This document shows, in pieces, positions 29,859-39,510 of a stretch of DNA of 64,000 bases. Each line of letters begins with the position of its first letter. The stretch's first letter is position 1. The stretch is from Pollutimonas nitritireducens (GTDB lineage Bacteria > Pseudomonadota > Gammaproteobacteria > Burkholderiales > Burkholderiaceae_B). The DNA lies in the NCBI RefSeq assembly GCF_002849615.1, contig NZ_PDNV01000002.1:186001-250000 (forward strand). The letters run 5' to 3'. The position numbers and the translations under genes were made by a program. The notes beneath the pieces are model-generated. The model searched no databases. It was not told the DNA's origin and was given only the letters and a program-made list of their open reading frames with translations.

Positions 29859-31253
29859 ATGAGATTATTTCCTTTGTTTGCCGACCTCAAGGGCCGGCGT
29901 GTACTGGTAGTGGGCGGCGGGACCGTCGCAGAACGAAAAGTAAGAAGCCTGCTGGCCTCCGGCGCATTAGTCACCGTTGGGTCACCCGCGATCACGCCAG
30001 AACTTCAGCAACTGCATGAGCGGGGCACAATAAGCTACCTGGCCCAGCCCTTCCAACCCGAATGGCTCGAGAACATCTGGCTGCTTATCGCGGCCACCGA
30101 CGACCGCGACACAAATCGGCGCATCGCTGCCCTGGCCCAGGAAAAACGGTTGTTTATCAACGTTGTCGACGATCCGGTCCTTTCCACTTTCCAGGTGCCT
30201 TCCATTGTCGACCGGTCGCCCCTGATGATTGCCATCTCGTCAGCGGGATATGCGCCGGTACTGGCCCGACGGGTGCGCGAACGCATAGAATCCCTATTCG
30301 ATCATTCGCTCGGAACGCTGGTTACCCTGGCTGCCCGCCACCGCCCAGCCATACGCCTGGCGCTTCCCGATATGCGGCGTCGACGCGAATACTACGACTG
30401 GCTGCTGGACGGACCGGTGGCAGCAGCATTGCGCAAGCAACAACCACAAGCCGCCGAGCAGGCCTTGATAGAAAAGCTGCAACACCAGGACGGACCAACC
30501 AAAGGCAAAGTCGTGCTGGTGGGTGCGGGTCCCGGAGATCCCGGTCTACTTACACTGAGCGCCTTGCGCGCACTGAATGAAGCCGACATCATCCTCTACG
30601 ACCGCCTGGTCAGCGACGAGATCCGCGAGCTTGCGCGCCGGGATGCCACGCAAATCAGCGTAGGTAAAATTCCGGGGGAAGACCATAATGCCACCCAGGA
30701 GCGGATCCACGAACTCATGCGGGAACATGCCGATGCCGGCCAGTATGTGGTCAGGCTCAAAGGCGGCGACGCCTTCGTATTCGGGCGGGGCGGCGAAGAG
30801 CTCGAGTACTTGCGCAGCCACGACATTGCCTACGAAGTCATACCGGGCATCACTGCCGCAATGGCCTGCGCTGCGTACGCGGGCATACCTTTGACACACC
30901 GCGATCACGCGCAATCCCTGCGGCTGACCACTGCGCAGTTCAGCAGGGATACCACGGCGGAAGACTGGGCATCACTCGCCCAGGCCAACCAGACGCTTGC
31001 GTTGTACATGGGGGTCAGCCAGCTGGACTGGCTTCCCGGGCAATTGATAGCCCATGGCCGGTCGCCCGACACGCCATTTGCCCTGATCGAAAACGGCACG
31101 CGCCGGGATCAGCGCGTGCTGCATGGAAAACTGGAAGATCTGACTGCGCAGGCTAGGCAACATGCGTTCAAGTCGCCATCACTGCTATTGATAGGCGAGG
31201 TCACTGCGCTGGCACCAAAACTTCATTGGTTTGGCGCCAGCATCAGTACCTGA
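29859..31253 (+). CDS. cysG: Siroheme synthase (uroporphyrinogen-III methyltransferase, precorrin-2 oxidase, ferrochelatase)
   Basis: This 464-residue trifunctional enzyme has an N-terminal NAD-binding half ([40 protein letters not shown]) that oxidises precorrin-2 and inserts iron, and a C-terminal methyltransferase half starting at [20 protein letters not shown]. It makes siroheme for CysI. It starts 5 bases after cysI and completes the cysJ-cysI-cysG operon. It ends 4 bases from the convergent bamC. Confidence 0.97.
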   Translation: MRLFPLFADLKGRRVLVVGGGTVAERKVRSLLASGALVTVGSPAITPELQQLHERGTISYLAQPFQPEWLENIWLLIAATDDRDTNRRIAALAQEKRLFINVVDDPVLSTFQVPSIVDRSPLMIAISSAGYAPVLARRVRERIESLFDHSLGTLVTLAARHRPAIRLALPDMRRRREYYDWLLDGPVAAALRKQQPQAAEQALIEKLQHQDGPTKGKVVLVGAGPGDPGLLTLSALRALNEADIILYDRLVSDEIRELARRDATQISVGKIPGEDHNATQERIHELMREHADAGQYVVRLKGGDAFVFGRGGEELEYLRSHDIAYEVIPGITAAMACAAYAGIPLTHRDHAQSLRLTTAQFSRDTTAEDWASLAQANQTLALYMGVSQLDWLPGQLIAHGRSPDTPFALIENGTRRDQRVLHGKLEDLTAQARQHAFKSPSLLLIGEVTALAPKLHWFGASIST

Positions 31254-31257
31254 AGCC

Positions 31258-32391
31258 CTACTGGGCTGTCATGTTGGACGACAACACCCCAATAATGCGC
31301 TTGGCCGTGTCGGTGTTCTGGACTTGGCCGTTCTGATCGAGCACGGTGACGACGGAGCTTGAACCTTGCTCGGCCACGTGGATGCGGAATGGTGTTGCCG
31401 CCGCCGTATTCTTGCCACCAAACAGGCGCCCGATGATATTGGGCTGCTCGATTTTTTCGCCTGAGTCGCTATCCAGGTAACGAATGAAATAGTCGCCAGC
31501 GGAACGGTCACGGTCATCGACGGCAAATCCCGCCGAGTCGATTGCGACGCCAACGCGACGCCATGCTCGATCGAAAGGCTCGCCCAGCATGATGGCTGCC
31601 TGCCCGTCGGTCGTTTGCTGGATCTGCGTCTGGCCGACGTCTTTCTCGGCCTGTGCAACCATGTTCTGAGCACTTTGAACATCAGTCCCCAGGAACACCA
31701 TGAGGCGTGCCAGCATTGCGGCATTCAGGCCTGGATCTTCCTTGCCGAATACCCACTTGAAGGCGGCACCGTCGGGCGTCGGCGTTTCGACCATTTGCTG
31801 GTGGCTGATATAAACTTCGGTCTTGCCATTGACGCGTTCGACCCGCGTGCGAAAACGCTCGCGCTCGCCGCTGTCGAAGACCTGGTCGATGACGGCGCCC
31901 AGCGCGCTGCGAATCCAGCCCTCGGGAATCTTGGCACGGTTTTCGGCCCAATCGGTCTCCATCAAGCCGGCCCGGGGATCTTGCGAATGAATGGTGAAGC
32001 CTTGCTCGCCCCAGAAATCGATGATCTTCGGATAGACCTCTTCAGCTGGCTTTTCGACGACCAGCCAACGTAGATCACCGTCACGCATGACGCTGACGCC
32101 GCTGGTGGAAGGCAGGATGCGGTCGGCCGCGCCGCTGGTTTGCTGCGCCTGCTGGCTTTGCCGGTATTCGCTCAAGGTGGCCGTGCCTTCGGGCGCGCGG
32201 AAATGCGCGTCGCGGTTTGCCTGGGTGAGGTCGGGTGGGATGCTCAGGGGATCACCAGCAACAGTGCTTTTGTAATCGACAGATTCTTCGCTGCCCGTCA
32301 TCTGGTTCCAAGTGGAACACCCCGACAACAGCAGCACGCCCAGCCCCAGCGTCATGCCGGCGCAGCGTTTGTTCATACGCATATTTATCAT
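31258..32391 (-). CDS. bamC: Outer membrane assembly lipoprotein BamC
   Basis: This 377-residue protein has a lipoprotein signal with lipobox LLLSGCS (Cys near residue 25), a flexible N-terminal segment (SVDYKSTVAGDPLSIPPDLT) and two BamC/NlpB repeats. It is part of the BAM complex that inserts outer membrane beta-barrels. It begins directly after the dapA stop (TAA-ATG), the same dapA-bamC order as in E. coli. Three ATGs within the first six codons make the exact start unsure. Confidence 0.93.
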   Translation of the reverse strand: MINMRMNKRCAGMTLGLGVLLLSGCSTWNQMTGSEESVDYKSTVAGDPLSIPPDLTQANRDAHFRAPEGTATLSEYRQSQQAQQTSGAADRILPSTSGVSVMRDGDLRWLVVEKPAEEVYPKIIDFWGEQGFTIHSQDPRAGLMETDWAENRAKIPEGWIRSALGAVIDQVFDSGERERFRTRVERVNGKTEVYISHQQMVETPTPDGAAFKWVFGKEDPGLNAAMLARLMVFLGTDVQSAQNMVAQAEKDVGQTQIQQTTDGQAAIMLGEPFDRAWRRVGVAIDSAGFAVDDRDRSAGDYFIRYLDSDSGEKIEQPNIIGRLFGGKNTAAATPFRIHVAEQGSSSVVTVLDQNGQVQNTDTAKRIIGVLSSNMTAQ

Positions 32392-33294
32392 TTAGATCAA
32401 GCCCACTTCTTTTAACGAGTTGCGCACCGCACTGTGATACTGCTCGTGCAGGGAGGTTAAGGGTAAGCGATAGCCAAGCTTGGATAGTCCCATTTCGGCG
32501 ACCGCCCATTTGACCGGAATAGGATTGGCTTCGACAAAAAGAATTTTGTTCAAGTTTCCCAGGAGGCCATTGAGTTGCCGGGTCAGTGCGACATTGCCAT
32601 CGATGGCTGCCATGCATAATTCGTGCATGAGCTTGGGCGCCACGTTCGCCGTGACAGAAATGTTGCCGCGCCCGCCCAGCAGCATCAATGCCGCAGCCGT
32701 GGCGTCGTCGCCGCTGACAACAGTGAAATTGGCAGGCGCGTCGCGTACCAGCAAGGCCCCGCGGGCGATATCGCCAGTGGCATCCTTGACGCCGATGATT
32801 CCTGGCACCTGTGCCAGTCGCAGTATGGTGTCGTTGGACATATCGGCAACCGTGCGGCCCGGCACGTTGTACAGAACCGAAGGCAGGTCGACAGCTTCGG
32901 CAATGGTGCGAAAATGTTGATACAGTCCTTCCTGACTGGGCTTGTTGTAGTAAGGCACCACTGACAAGCCCGCGTCGGCCCCGACCGCCTTGGCGTGTCG
33001 AGAAAGTTCGATGGCTTCGGTTGTGGAGTTGCCGCCCACACCAGCGATGACAGGAAACCGTCCCGCCGCATGCTCGACAGCAACCTTGATGAGTTCGGCA
33101 TGTTCATCGACGCTGACCGTGGGCGATTCGCCCGAGGTACCCACGACGACCAAGCCATCGGTTCCCTGGTCCGCATGCCAATCGATCAGCTTTCGGTAGA
33201 CATCGAAATCGAGGCTGCCATCGGGATGCATGGGTGTAACCAGGGCCACCATGCTGCCCTGAAGGATCGCTGTCGCGGAATCCGTGCTTGCCAT
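32392..33294 (-). CDS. dapA: 4-hydroxy-tetrahydrodipicolinate synthase
   Basis: This 300-residue (beta/alpha)8 aldolase has [10 protein letters not shown], the tyrosine of VLYNVPGRT and the Schiff-base lysine in [13 protein letters not shown]. It condenses pyruvate and aspartate semialdehyde in the lysine/diaminopimelate route, downstream of lysC. It is followed at once by bamC. The M50 protease gene lies 81 bases upstream on the same strand. Confidence 0.97.
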   Translation of the reverse strand: MASTDSATAILQGSMVALVTPMHPDGSLDFDVYRKLIDWHADQGTDGLVVVGTSGESPTVSVDEHAELIKVAVEHAAGRFPVIAGVGGNSTTEAIELSRHAKAVGADAGLSVVPYYNKPSQEGLYQHFRTIAEAVDLPSVLYNVPGRTVADMSNDTILRLAQVPGIIGVKDATGDIARGALLVRDAPANFTVVSGDDATAAALMLLGGRGNISVTANVAPKLMHELCMAAIDGNVALTRQLNGLLGNLNKILFVEANPIPVKWAVAEMGLSKLGYRLPLTSLHEQYHSAVRNSLKEVGLI

Positions 33295-33375
33295 AATACG
33301 AAGAGTCTCCTGGAACTCACCAAAACGGTGAACTTGCCGAATTAACTCGCAAGTTTACCGGATAAGCAACGCAAA

Positions 33376-34026
33376 TCATAAGAACCAATTAACAATTCCC
33401 TGGCCAAGTGCTAATAAAGGTTGCAGCAGAATCCATAACACCCCGGTGAACATCAGCACGATTAGGATCAAGAGACCGTACGGCTCGACCTTAGAGTAGT
33501 ACCATGCCATGCGACTGGGCAACAGGCTGAATACAATACGTCCTCCGTCCAGCGGTGGCAATGGCAGCAGATTCAGGGCCATGAGAACCAGGTTGACCTG
33601 TATGCCGGCAATGGTCATCTTCACCCAGAAATTGTCGGCCGTCGAACCGGTTTCGGCCAGGATGCGCAGGCTGATTGCCCAGATAATGGCCATTACGAGG
33701 TTCGACGCGGGACCGGCCAGGGCCACCCACAACATATCACGCTTGGGGCGGCGCAGGCGACTCCAGTCAACCGGCACCGGCTTGGCCCAGCCAAACAACA
33801 AGCCGGCCCCACCCATCAGTTTGCTGCTGAACAATAGCACCAGCGGAACAACGATAGTGCCGATAAAATCGATATGCCGGATTGGATTCAAGCTTACCCG
33901 ACCGGCCTGCCATGCCGTGGGATCGCCGAACATCCGCGCAACATAGCCGTGTGAAGCTTCATGCAACGTGATCCCAAACAGGACAGGCAGCGCATAAACA
34001 GTAATAGTCTGTATCAGGGATTCCAT
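33376..34026 (-). CDS. Site-2 protease family (M50) membrane protein
   Basis: This 216-residue polytopic protein has the zinc motif HEASH in ITLHEASHGYVARMFG and the second metal motif LPLPPLDGGRI. It is the short YwhC-like subgroup without PDZ domains, so its substrate is unknown. It sits between the TsaC-like gene and dapA with 77- and 81-base gaps. Confidence 0.9.
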   Translation of the reverse strand: MESLIQTITVYALPVLFGITLHEASHGYVARMFGDPTAWQAGRVSLNPIRHIDFIGTIVVPLVLLFSSKLMGGAGLLFGWAKPVPVDWSRLRRPKRDMLWVALAGPASNLVMAIIWAISLRILAETGSTADNFWVKMTIAGIQVNLVLMALNLLPLPPLDGGRIVFSLLPSRMAWYYSKVEPYGLLILIVLMFTGVLWILLQPLLALGQGIVNWFL

Positions 34027-34103
34027 GTATTTCCGCTGGTAGGCACGCCATTCACAGTCAGCGCACCGGGTGATACTCGGGCAGGAGCGGGCAACTTTTT
34101 GAT

Positions 34104-34730
34104 TTAGGCCAATCCCAGTGCGGAAAGATCGCCCTGCCCCCGCCGTACGATTTCGGGCGTGGCCGAAGTAAGGTCGATGACTGTCGTTGGCTGCAGTGGG
34201 CAGGCGCCACCGTCGATCACCGCCGAAAGCTGATTCCCATAACGCTCGAAAATGATCTGTGCATCGTTCAAGGGGTCGTCCTCGTCCTGCGGAATAAGTG
34301 TCGTCGACATCAGCGGCGAACCTGCTGCCTCGATGAGCGCAAGCGTTACGCGATGGTTCGGAACCCGTATGCCTATTGTCTTGCGCGACGGGTGGGACAC
34401 CCGCCGTGGAACTTCGCGGGTGGCTTCAAGGATGAAGGTCCAGGGACCCGGGGTGGCCATCTTGAGCAACCGATACTGTTGGTTGTCAACGCGTGCGAAA
34501 TGGCCGATTTCGGCAAGATCGCGGCATAGCAAAGTAAGATGATGCCGGTCGTCAAGCCCGCGCAGGCGCCGCAGGGCATCCGCCGCGGCTTTGTCGTCGA
34601 GCCGTGCAACCACGGCATAGCTGGAATCGGTCGGCACCGCGACCAGGCCGCCGTCGGCCAGGAGCTCGGCCGCTTGCTTGAGCAAGCGTATTTGGGGGTT
34701 CTCGGGATGTACGACGAATAATTGAGCCAT
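34104..34730 (-). CDS. YrdC/YciO-type L-threonylcarbamoyladenylate synthase family protein
   Basis: This 208-residue protein has the family core AADGG-like LLADGGLVAVPTDSSYAVVA, the RLRGLDDRHHLTLLCRDL lysine-rich equivalent, ATPGPWTFILEAT and SRKTIGIRVPNH. The usual KR-x-KP segment near residue 55 is replaced by DDRHHLTL, so it is closer to YciO than to canonical TsaC, and catalytic activity in t6A synthesis is uncertain. It opens the run ending in bamC. Confidence 0.85.
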   Translation of the reverse strand: MAQLFVVHPENPQIRLLKQAAELLADGGLVAVPTDSSYAVVARLDDKAAADALRRLRGLDDRHHLTLLCRDLAEIGHFARVDNQQYRLLKMATPGPWTFILEATREVPRRVSHPSRKTIGIRVPNHRVTLALIEAAGSPLMSTTLIPQDEDDPLNDAQIIFERYGNQLSAVIDGGACPLQPTTVIDLTSATPEIVRRGQGDLSALGLA

Positions 34731-34861
34731 TTAACGTATCCTAACATTCTTGAAGGTTGAGTTTACGGTTCGGTCTCGCCATAGGCAATAGAATCGAGCT
34801 TACCCGAAGCACTGAACGTTGCATCTATCTTCTTATAACCGATGCCGAATAAGGAATCACC

Positions 34862-35716
34862 ATGCGCCTGGACAATTCGCGGGAAAGCCAGAACGTCGAA
34901 GACCGCCGGGGCAGACGGATGTCTATGGGAGGTCGCGGAAAAATCGGCATAGGCACCATCGTGCTGGCACTTGTCGCAGTCTATTTCGGGGTCGATCCGA
35001 ATGTCGTATTGCAAACGATAGGCGGAGACGCCGAAACCCAGAGCCCCGCATCCGGCACTCCTGCTGCTCCTACGGCGGAAACGCTTTTCGTATCCAAAAT
35101 ATTGGCCGACACCGAAGATGCCTGGTCTACCGTATTCCAACAGAAAGGTTGGGGCAATTACCAACAACCCAAGCTTGTGTTGTTCAATGGCGCCACGCCT
35201 ACCGCTTGCGGAACGGGCCAGTCTGCGATGGGGCCTTTCTACTGTCCGGGGGACAGCAAGGTATATCTCGACCTGTCCTTCTTCCAGCAGATGGCGCAAG
35301 AACTGCAATCGCCCGGCGATTTTGCGCAAGCCTATGTCATCGCCCATGAAGTCGCACACCACGTGCAACACATGCTCGGCGTGACCGATCAGGTGGCGCA
35401 GCTTCGCCAACGCGGGAACGCCACGGCGGCAAACCAGTTATCGGTCAAGGTGGAATTGCAGGCCGACTGCTTCGCCGGTGTGTGGGCAAATCATTCCGAC
35501 AGCCAGCGCAATACCCTAGAGGAAGGCGACATCGAGGAAGCCCTGAATGCCGCCAGCGCCATTGGGGACGATCGCTTGCAACAACGTTCGCAGGGTCAAA
35601 TCGTACCCGACTCATTTACCCACGGCACATCTGCGCAACGTGTGAACTGGTTCCGTCGCGGCTTCAGTAGCGGCGACACCGCGCAGTGCGATACGTTCAG
35701 CGCGACATCGCTCTAG
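34862..35716 (+). CDS. Neutral zinc metallopeptidase, YpfJ family
   Basis: This 284-residue protein has one membrane segment (GIGTIVLALVAVYFGVD, about residues 27-47) after a charged N-terminus (MRLDNSRESQNVEDRRG). The extracytoplasmic zinc peptidase part has HExxH in VIAHEVAHHVQHMLG and the third ligand region in ELQADCFAGVWANH. The substrate is unknown. It is divergent from the TsaC-like gene with 131 bases between starts. Confidence 0.93.
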   Translation: MRLDNSRESQNVEDRRGRRMSMGGRGKIGIGTIVLALVAVYFGVDPNVVLQTIGGDAETQSPASGTPAAPTAETLFVSKILADTEDAWSTVFQQKGWGNYQQPKLVLFNGATPTACGTGQSAMGPFYCPGDSKVYLDLSFFQQMAQELQSPGDFAQAYVIAHEVAHHVQHMLGVTDQVAQLRQRGNATAANQLSVKVELQADCFAGVWANHSDSQRNTLEEGDIEEALNAASAIGDDRLQQRSQGQIVPDSFTHGTSAQRVNWFRRGFSSGDTAQCDTFSATSL

Positions 35717-35719
35717 CGC

Positions 35720-36097
35720 TTACTGACGCTGCACCCCGGCCCCGGAATTGACGCCCGGGGTGATATACCCGGGGGTGCGTTCCTGGGAAGGCGTCGTTGA
35801 AGGAGAAGGCGCCGCGGGAGCATAGACGCCCGGCGACGAAGGCGAGGTTGAAGGCGGCATGGGCGGCTGATACGTCGACGGTGGCGCCTGCGTACCGGTG
35901 CTGTCCGGCATCGAGCTGGTCGGTGGCGTTGCCGACGTCGCAGACGAATCGGCGGGGATCTCGGTTTCGGTAATCTTAAGGGTAGGCTGGATATCGATCT
36001 TCTGCGCCCGTATCCAGGCTTCGTCAGCGGCCTGCGCCGCAGTAAAAGGAACAGCGATCAGGGCTGCGAGCAGTAATGTCTTGCTTGATGTTTTCAT
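35720..36097 (-). CDS. Exported proline/serine-rich hypothetical protein
   Basis: From the ATG at 36097, ten bases after AAGGA, this is 125 residues. A signal peptide ends near AAQA-ADEAW. A short ordered part (IRAQKIDIQPTLKITETEIP) precedes a long Pro/Ser/Thr-rich tail without a recognisable fold. An in-frame TTG at 36106 lies too near the ribosome binding site. The gene ends 4 bases from the convergent ypfJ. I do not recognise it. Confidence 0.7.
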   Translation of the reverse strand: MKTSSKTLLLAALIAVPFTAAQAADEAWIRAQKIDIQPTLKITETEIPADSSATSATPPTSSMPDSTGTQAPPSTYQPPMPPSTSPSSPGVYAPAAPSPSTTPSQERTPGYITPGVNSGAGVQRQ

Positions 36098-36307
36098 GGC
36101 AGTCAAATCCTTTTATGAAGATTACTGAGTACCTATCGTAGATGAAAGCGAATCCATCGCAAGCATCAAACGTTTCAGACTGTCACGGTGACCCTGCTCC
36201 GTTACCTGTAGTTGCTCTTTTATAAACATGCAGAAAAGTCACCAAACGCCGTCCCAAACTCATGCTAGAATCTCGTTCTCTTGCAAAGCAAGCCATGAAT
36301 TCAAAAG

Positions 36308-36316
36308 TGTTATACT
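36308..36316 (+). promoter_or_regulatory. Candidate extended -10 promoter of tRNA-His
   Basis: TG-n-TATACT at 36308-36316 is an extended -10 element 25 bases before the tRNA. A second candidate -10, TAGAAT at 36266-36271 within GCTAGAATCTCG, matches the octamer seen before tRNA-Ser. Neither has a good -35 box. The rest of 36098-36341 shows no gene. Confidence 0.4.
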
Positions 36317-36341
36317 TTTTCGTTAAAGGCAGCTTTACAGT

Positions 36342-36418
36342 GGTGGCCGTAGCTCAGTTGGTAGAGTCCCGGATTGTGATTCCGGTTGTCGTGGGTTCGA
36401 GCCCCATCGGTCACCCCA
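36342..36418 (+). tRNA. tRNA-His (anticodon GTG)
   Basis: The acceptor stem GTGGCCG pairs with CGGTCAC, with the extra 5' G (position -1) at 36342 opposite C73 and an encoded CCA. The D-arm TAGCTCAGTTGGTAGAG, anticodon loop ATTGTGATT and T-arm GTGGGTTCGAGCCCC are intact. Confidence 0.97.
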
Positions 36419-36504
36419 ACAGTTTTTATATGTCATAAAGCCCGAATTCGGCAATTTCTTCTAATATGGAAATTGAATTGAAGGTACTGGCTTTGGAACG
36501 ATAT

Positions 36505-36535
36505 AGCCCCCTCGCTTCTGGCGTCGGGGCTTTTT
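36505..36535 (+). terminator. Rho-independent terminator downstream of tRNA-His
   Basis: AGCCCC (36505-36510) pairs with GGGGCT (36526-36531) across a GC-rich loop and is followed by TTTTT. It lies 87 bases after the tRNA, with no gene in between. Confidence 0.75.
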
Positions 36536-36572
36536 CACGCCCTTCGTTGCGTTGACCGCGTATCATTGCACC

Positions 36573-36803
36573 ATGCCCACACCGAAGCAAACTCTCGACT
36601 GGTCACTCGCGCCGCCCGGATGGAACTGGGCAGCGCAAGATGAGGACGGAAAATGGTTCTGGTATAGCGTGCCCCCGCAGTTAGGCATCGGCGGCGGCGT
36701 GTGGCGCGCACCCTCGCGCGCGCAGCAATACGCGCATCAGGATGCACCCAATTCCACCTGGTACGAAAGCTTGCATAAGCGGCCGGGTTCGTCGGAATCC
36801 TGA
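36573..36803 (+). CDS. Small tryptophan-rich hypothetical protein
   Basis: From the ATG at 36573 (MPTPKQTLDWSLAPPGWNWA) this is 76 residues with five tryptophans in the first half and the segment DEDGKWFWYSVPPQ. There is no signal peptide or membrane segment. The composition and coding bias look real. I do not recognise a family. It lies alone between the tRNA-His terminator and the cardiolipin synthase gene. Confidence 0.6.
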   Translation: MPTPKQTLDWSLAPPGWNWAAQDEDGKWFWYSVPPQLGIGGGVWRAPSRAQQYAHQDAPNSTWYESLHKRPGSSES

Positions 36804-36898
36804 GCATTTTTATCTTCTATATACTGGCGGCAAAGATCTGGCACCGTGCATGATGAGCGAATCGGACGCGACGGGACGGTCTTGGAAATAATTCTGAT

Positions 36899-38368
36899 AT
36901 GGCGTTGAATATGGCTACATTGCAGTCCGCGTTCCAGGAATATTGGCCGCATCTCGCATTTGCTTTAAGCCTCGCCGTGGGCGGTTCGGCCGCCATACAT
37001 GCCGCCATGACCAAGAACGATGTCCGGGCCGCAATCGGCTGGGTCGGTGTGATTTTGATGTCCCCCTTGCTGGGACCCCTGGTCTATCTCATTGCAGGCG
37101 TCAATCGGATCCGCCAGGACCATATCTCGGATCAGCGCAACAAGGCTGAAAAAGACTACTCGCGCATGCCGACGCTGCCGCTGGCCGATGTGAGCAGGAT
37201 AGCGGCCGCCCAATTCCACTCGCTTAAAGTGCTGGGCGATCGGGTCAGCCACTTTTCACTTCTTGCCGGCAACCATATCCAGACATTGAAAGGCGGTGAC
37301 CAGGCCTATCCCGCCATGCTTGCGGCCATTGATGGCGCGCAAAAATCCATCGCGCTCCAGACCTATATTTTCGATGATGACAGTGAAGGTCGCAAGATAG
37401 TGGAGGCTTTGGTCCGAGCCCGTGAACGCGGTGTCGAAATACGGATTCTGATCGATGCCATCGGTTCCAAGTATTCCCGCCCTCCCATCATTCGGCTGCT
37501 ACGCAAACGGCGCATCCCTTGTGCACTGTTCATGACCAATCCGATGGGCTTCCTGCGAATGCCTTATGCCAATTTGAGAAGCCATCGGAAGATCCTCGTC
37601 GTGGACGGTCGCATTGGCTTTACTGGCGGCATGAATATCCGCGCCGGCTTCGTTACAGAAATGGCGGGCTCCGAGACGACAGGAGACACGCATTTCCAGG
37701 TGGAAGGTCCAGTTGTCTTGCAGTTGATGGTGGTATTTGCGCAAGATTGGAAATTCACCACGAAGGAAGTGCTGGAGTACGAAACCTGGTATGGCGAGAC
37801 ATGGCCACAAACGGGACCGGGCGTGCCAGCGCGCTGCATCCGTTCCGGACCTGACCGCTATATCGTAGGAACCCACAACATGCTGCTCGGTGCGTTCGCA
37901 GTGGCCCAGAGACACATACGCATACAGTCGCCCTACTTCCTGCCGGACCAGATACTATTGGGAGCCATCAATACGGCGGCCCGTCGAGGCATAGTCGTCG
38001 ATATCGTGATTCCGGGGCGCAATAACCTGAGACTGGTCAACTATGCGATGACGGCGCAGCTCGATCAAGTGATACGCAGCGGGTGCCGTGTATGGCGCTG
38101 CAATGGCAACTTCAACCATTCCAAGCTCATCACGATCGATGGTTATTGGTCTTATGTTGGTTCATCGAACATGGATCCGCGCAGCCTTCGACTGAATTTC
38201 GAACTGGATATGGAGATCTACGGCCACGATACCGCAGGTGAGATCGAAAGCATGATCGACAAGGAAATCGGGGATTCCGATGCCGTAACCCTGGAAGCAT
38301 TGGCCGCGATTCCGTTTCGGAAACGCCTGCGCAACAGGATAATCTGGCTGGCCAGTCCGTACCTCTAG
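36899..38368 (+). CDS. cls: Cardiolipin synthase (ClsA-like)
   Basis: This 489-residue protein has two N-terminal membrane segments (HLAFALSLAVGGSAAIHAAM; GWVGVILMSPLLGPLVYLIA). Two phospholipase D active sites follow: LRSHRKILVVDGRIGFTGGMN and FNHSKLITIDGYWSYVGSSN (HxK-x4-D each). It joins two phosphatidylglycerols into cardiolipin at the inner membrane. Length matches the bacterial ClsA type. The ATG at 36899 has an alternative four codons later. Confidence 0.94.
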   Translation: MALNMATLQSAFQEYWPHLAFALSLAVGGSAAIHAAMTKNDVRAAIGWVGVILMSPLLGPLVYLIAGVNRIRQDHISDQRNKAEKDYSRMPTLPLADVSRIAAAQFHSLKVLGDRVSHFSLLAGNHIQTLKGGDQAYPAMLAAIDGAQKSIALQTYIFDDDSEGRKIVEALVRARERGVEIRILIDAIGSKYSRPPIIRLLRKRRIPCALFMTNPMGFLRMPYANLRSHRKILVVDGRIGFTGGMNIRAGFVTEMAGSETTGDTHFQVEGPVVLQLMVVFAQDWKFTTKEVLEYETWYGETWPQTGPGVPARCIRSGPDRYIVGTHNMLLGAFAVAQRHIRIQSPYFLPDQILLGAINTAARRGIVVDIVIPGRNNLRLVNYAMTAQLDQVIRSGCRVWRCNGNFNHSKLITIDGYWSYVGSSNMDPRSLRLNFELDMEIYGHDTAGEIESMIDKEIGDSDAVTLEALAAIPFRKRLRNRIIWLASPYL

Positions 38369-38400
38369 GCGTCGATACGGGCGGCAACCGTATCGACGCC
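38368..38400. terminator. Hairpin between convergent cls and Bug genes
   Basis: GGCGTCGATACGG (38368-38380) pairs perfectly over 13 bases with 38388-38400 around a 7-base loop. It starts at the cls stop codon. No long T-run follows on either strand, but the position between convergent genes suggests a bidirectional transcription end. Confidence 0.6.
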
Positions 38401-38414
38401 TTACTGCCTTACTA

Positions 38415-39386
38415 TTACTGCTTCTCTACGCCTGATTCCTTGACCACCCCGGCCCAGCGGACGATTTCACTGTCAACAAACTTACCGAAATCCGCACCGG
38501 TAAGATTCGGTGTGGCACTGCCGTTGCTTAGCCAGAGTTCCTTGACCTTCGCCGAGTTCAACGCCTTGGTGATCTCGGAAGCCATTTTGGTCACGACATC
38601 CTGCGGAGTGCCTTTGGGCGCCCACATGGCGTACCACGTCGACACTTCATAGCCGGGAATGCCGGCTTCTGCCACCGTGGGGACGTCTGGCAGCGAAGGC
38701 GACCGCTTGGCTGCGGCTACGGCGAGTGGGCGTATCGTCCCGGCGCGGATATGCGAGGCTGACGAACCCAGCCCGTCGAAAGCAAGATCCACCTGACCGG
38801 TGATCAGGCCAGTCAGCATCGGGCCTGCTCCCTGGTAGGGCACGTGGGTCAATTCGACGCCGCTCTTCAGGGCAAACAGCTCACCGGCCAGGTGATGCGT
38901 GCTGCCCACGCCCGCCGAACCGAAATTCACGCTGCCCGGATTCGCTTTGGCGTGATCAATCAGTTCTTTGACCGTCTTCACAGGAAGCTTGGTGGGATTC
39001 ACGACGATTACTTGCGGAGGTTGCGCAAGCATGGCGACAGGTTCGAAATCCTTCTGGATGTCGTAGCTGAGTTTCTTGTAGATCGACGGCGCGACCACGT
39101 GATGGGCGCCGCCCATGAAAAAGGTATAGCCATCCGGCGCCGCCCGCGATGCGACTCCCGCGCCCAATGTGCCGCCCGCGCCGCCCCTGTTGTCAACGAC
39201 GACACTTTGCCCCAACTGTTCAGACAGTTGCTGCGCCAGCGGCCGTGCGAACGTGTCGGTTCCCCCGCCTGCGGGAAATGGCACGACAATCGTAATGGCC
39301 CGGTCAGGCCATGCCGCGTGCGCGGTACCAGCGATGGCCAGTGCCGATAAGGCAGCAACTGTCGAATAAATGACTTTCTTCTTCAT
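38415..39386 (-). CDS. Bug/TctC-family periplasmic substrate-binding protein (malonate operon)
   Basis: This 323-residue protein has a signal peptide (KKKVIYSTVAALSALAIAG, cleavage near AHA-AWP) and the family motifs ITIVVPFPAGGGTDTFARPL and VVDNRGGAGGTLGAGVASR. It is the last gene of a run with malonyl-CoA synthetase and decarboxylase, so malonate or a related dicarboxylate is a reasonable ligand. No TctA or TctB partner is nearby. The gap to matB is 124 bases. Confidence 0.93.
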   Translation of the reverse strand: MKKKVIYSTVAALSALAIAGTAHAAWPDRAITIVVPFPAGGGTDTFARPLAQQLSEQLGQSVVVDNRGGAGGTLGAGVASRAAPDGYTFFMGGAHHVVAPSIYKKLSYDIQKDFEPVAMLAQPPQVIVVNPTKLPVKTVKELIDHAKANPGSVNFGSAGVGSTHHLAGELFALKSGVELTHVPYQGAGPMLTGLITGQVDLAFDGLGSSASHIRAGTIRPLAVAAAKRSPSLPDVPTVAEAGIPGYEVSTWYAMWAPKGTPQDVVTKMASEITKALNSAKVKELWLSNGSATPNLTGADFGKFVDSEIVRWAGVVKESGVEKQ

Positions 39387-39510
39387 GATGTCTCCTCTTC
39401 CGATTTCTTATCGGTAAGCTTGTCTTTCTGTTTGAATGAATAAACCCCCGCGCTTGATGCGCGGGAGAGCCTAGCTCTTGAAACAAGTCCTCCATGGCCT
39501 GGCCAGGAGG

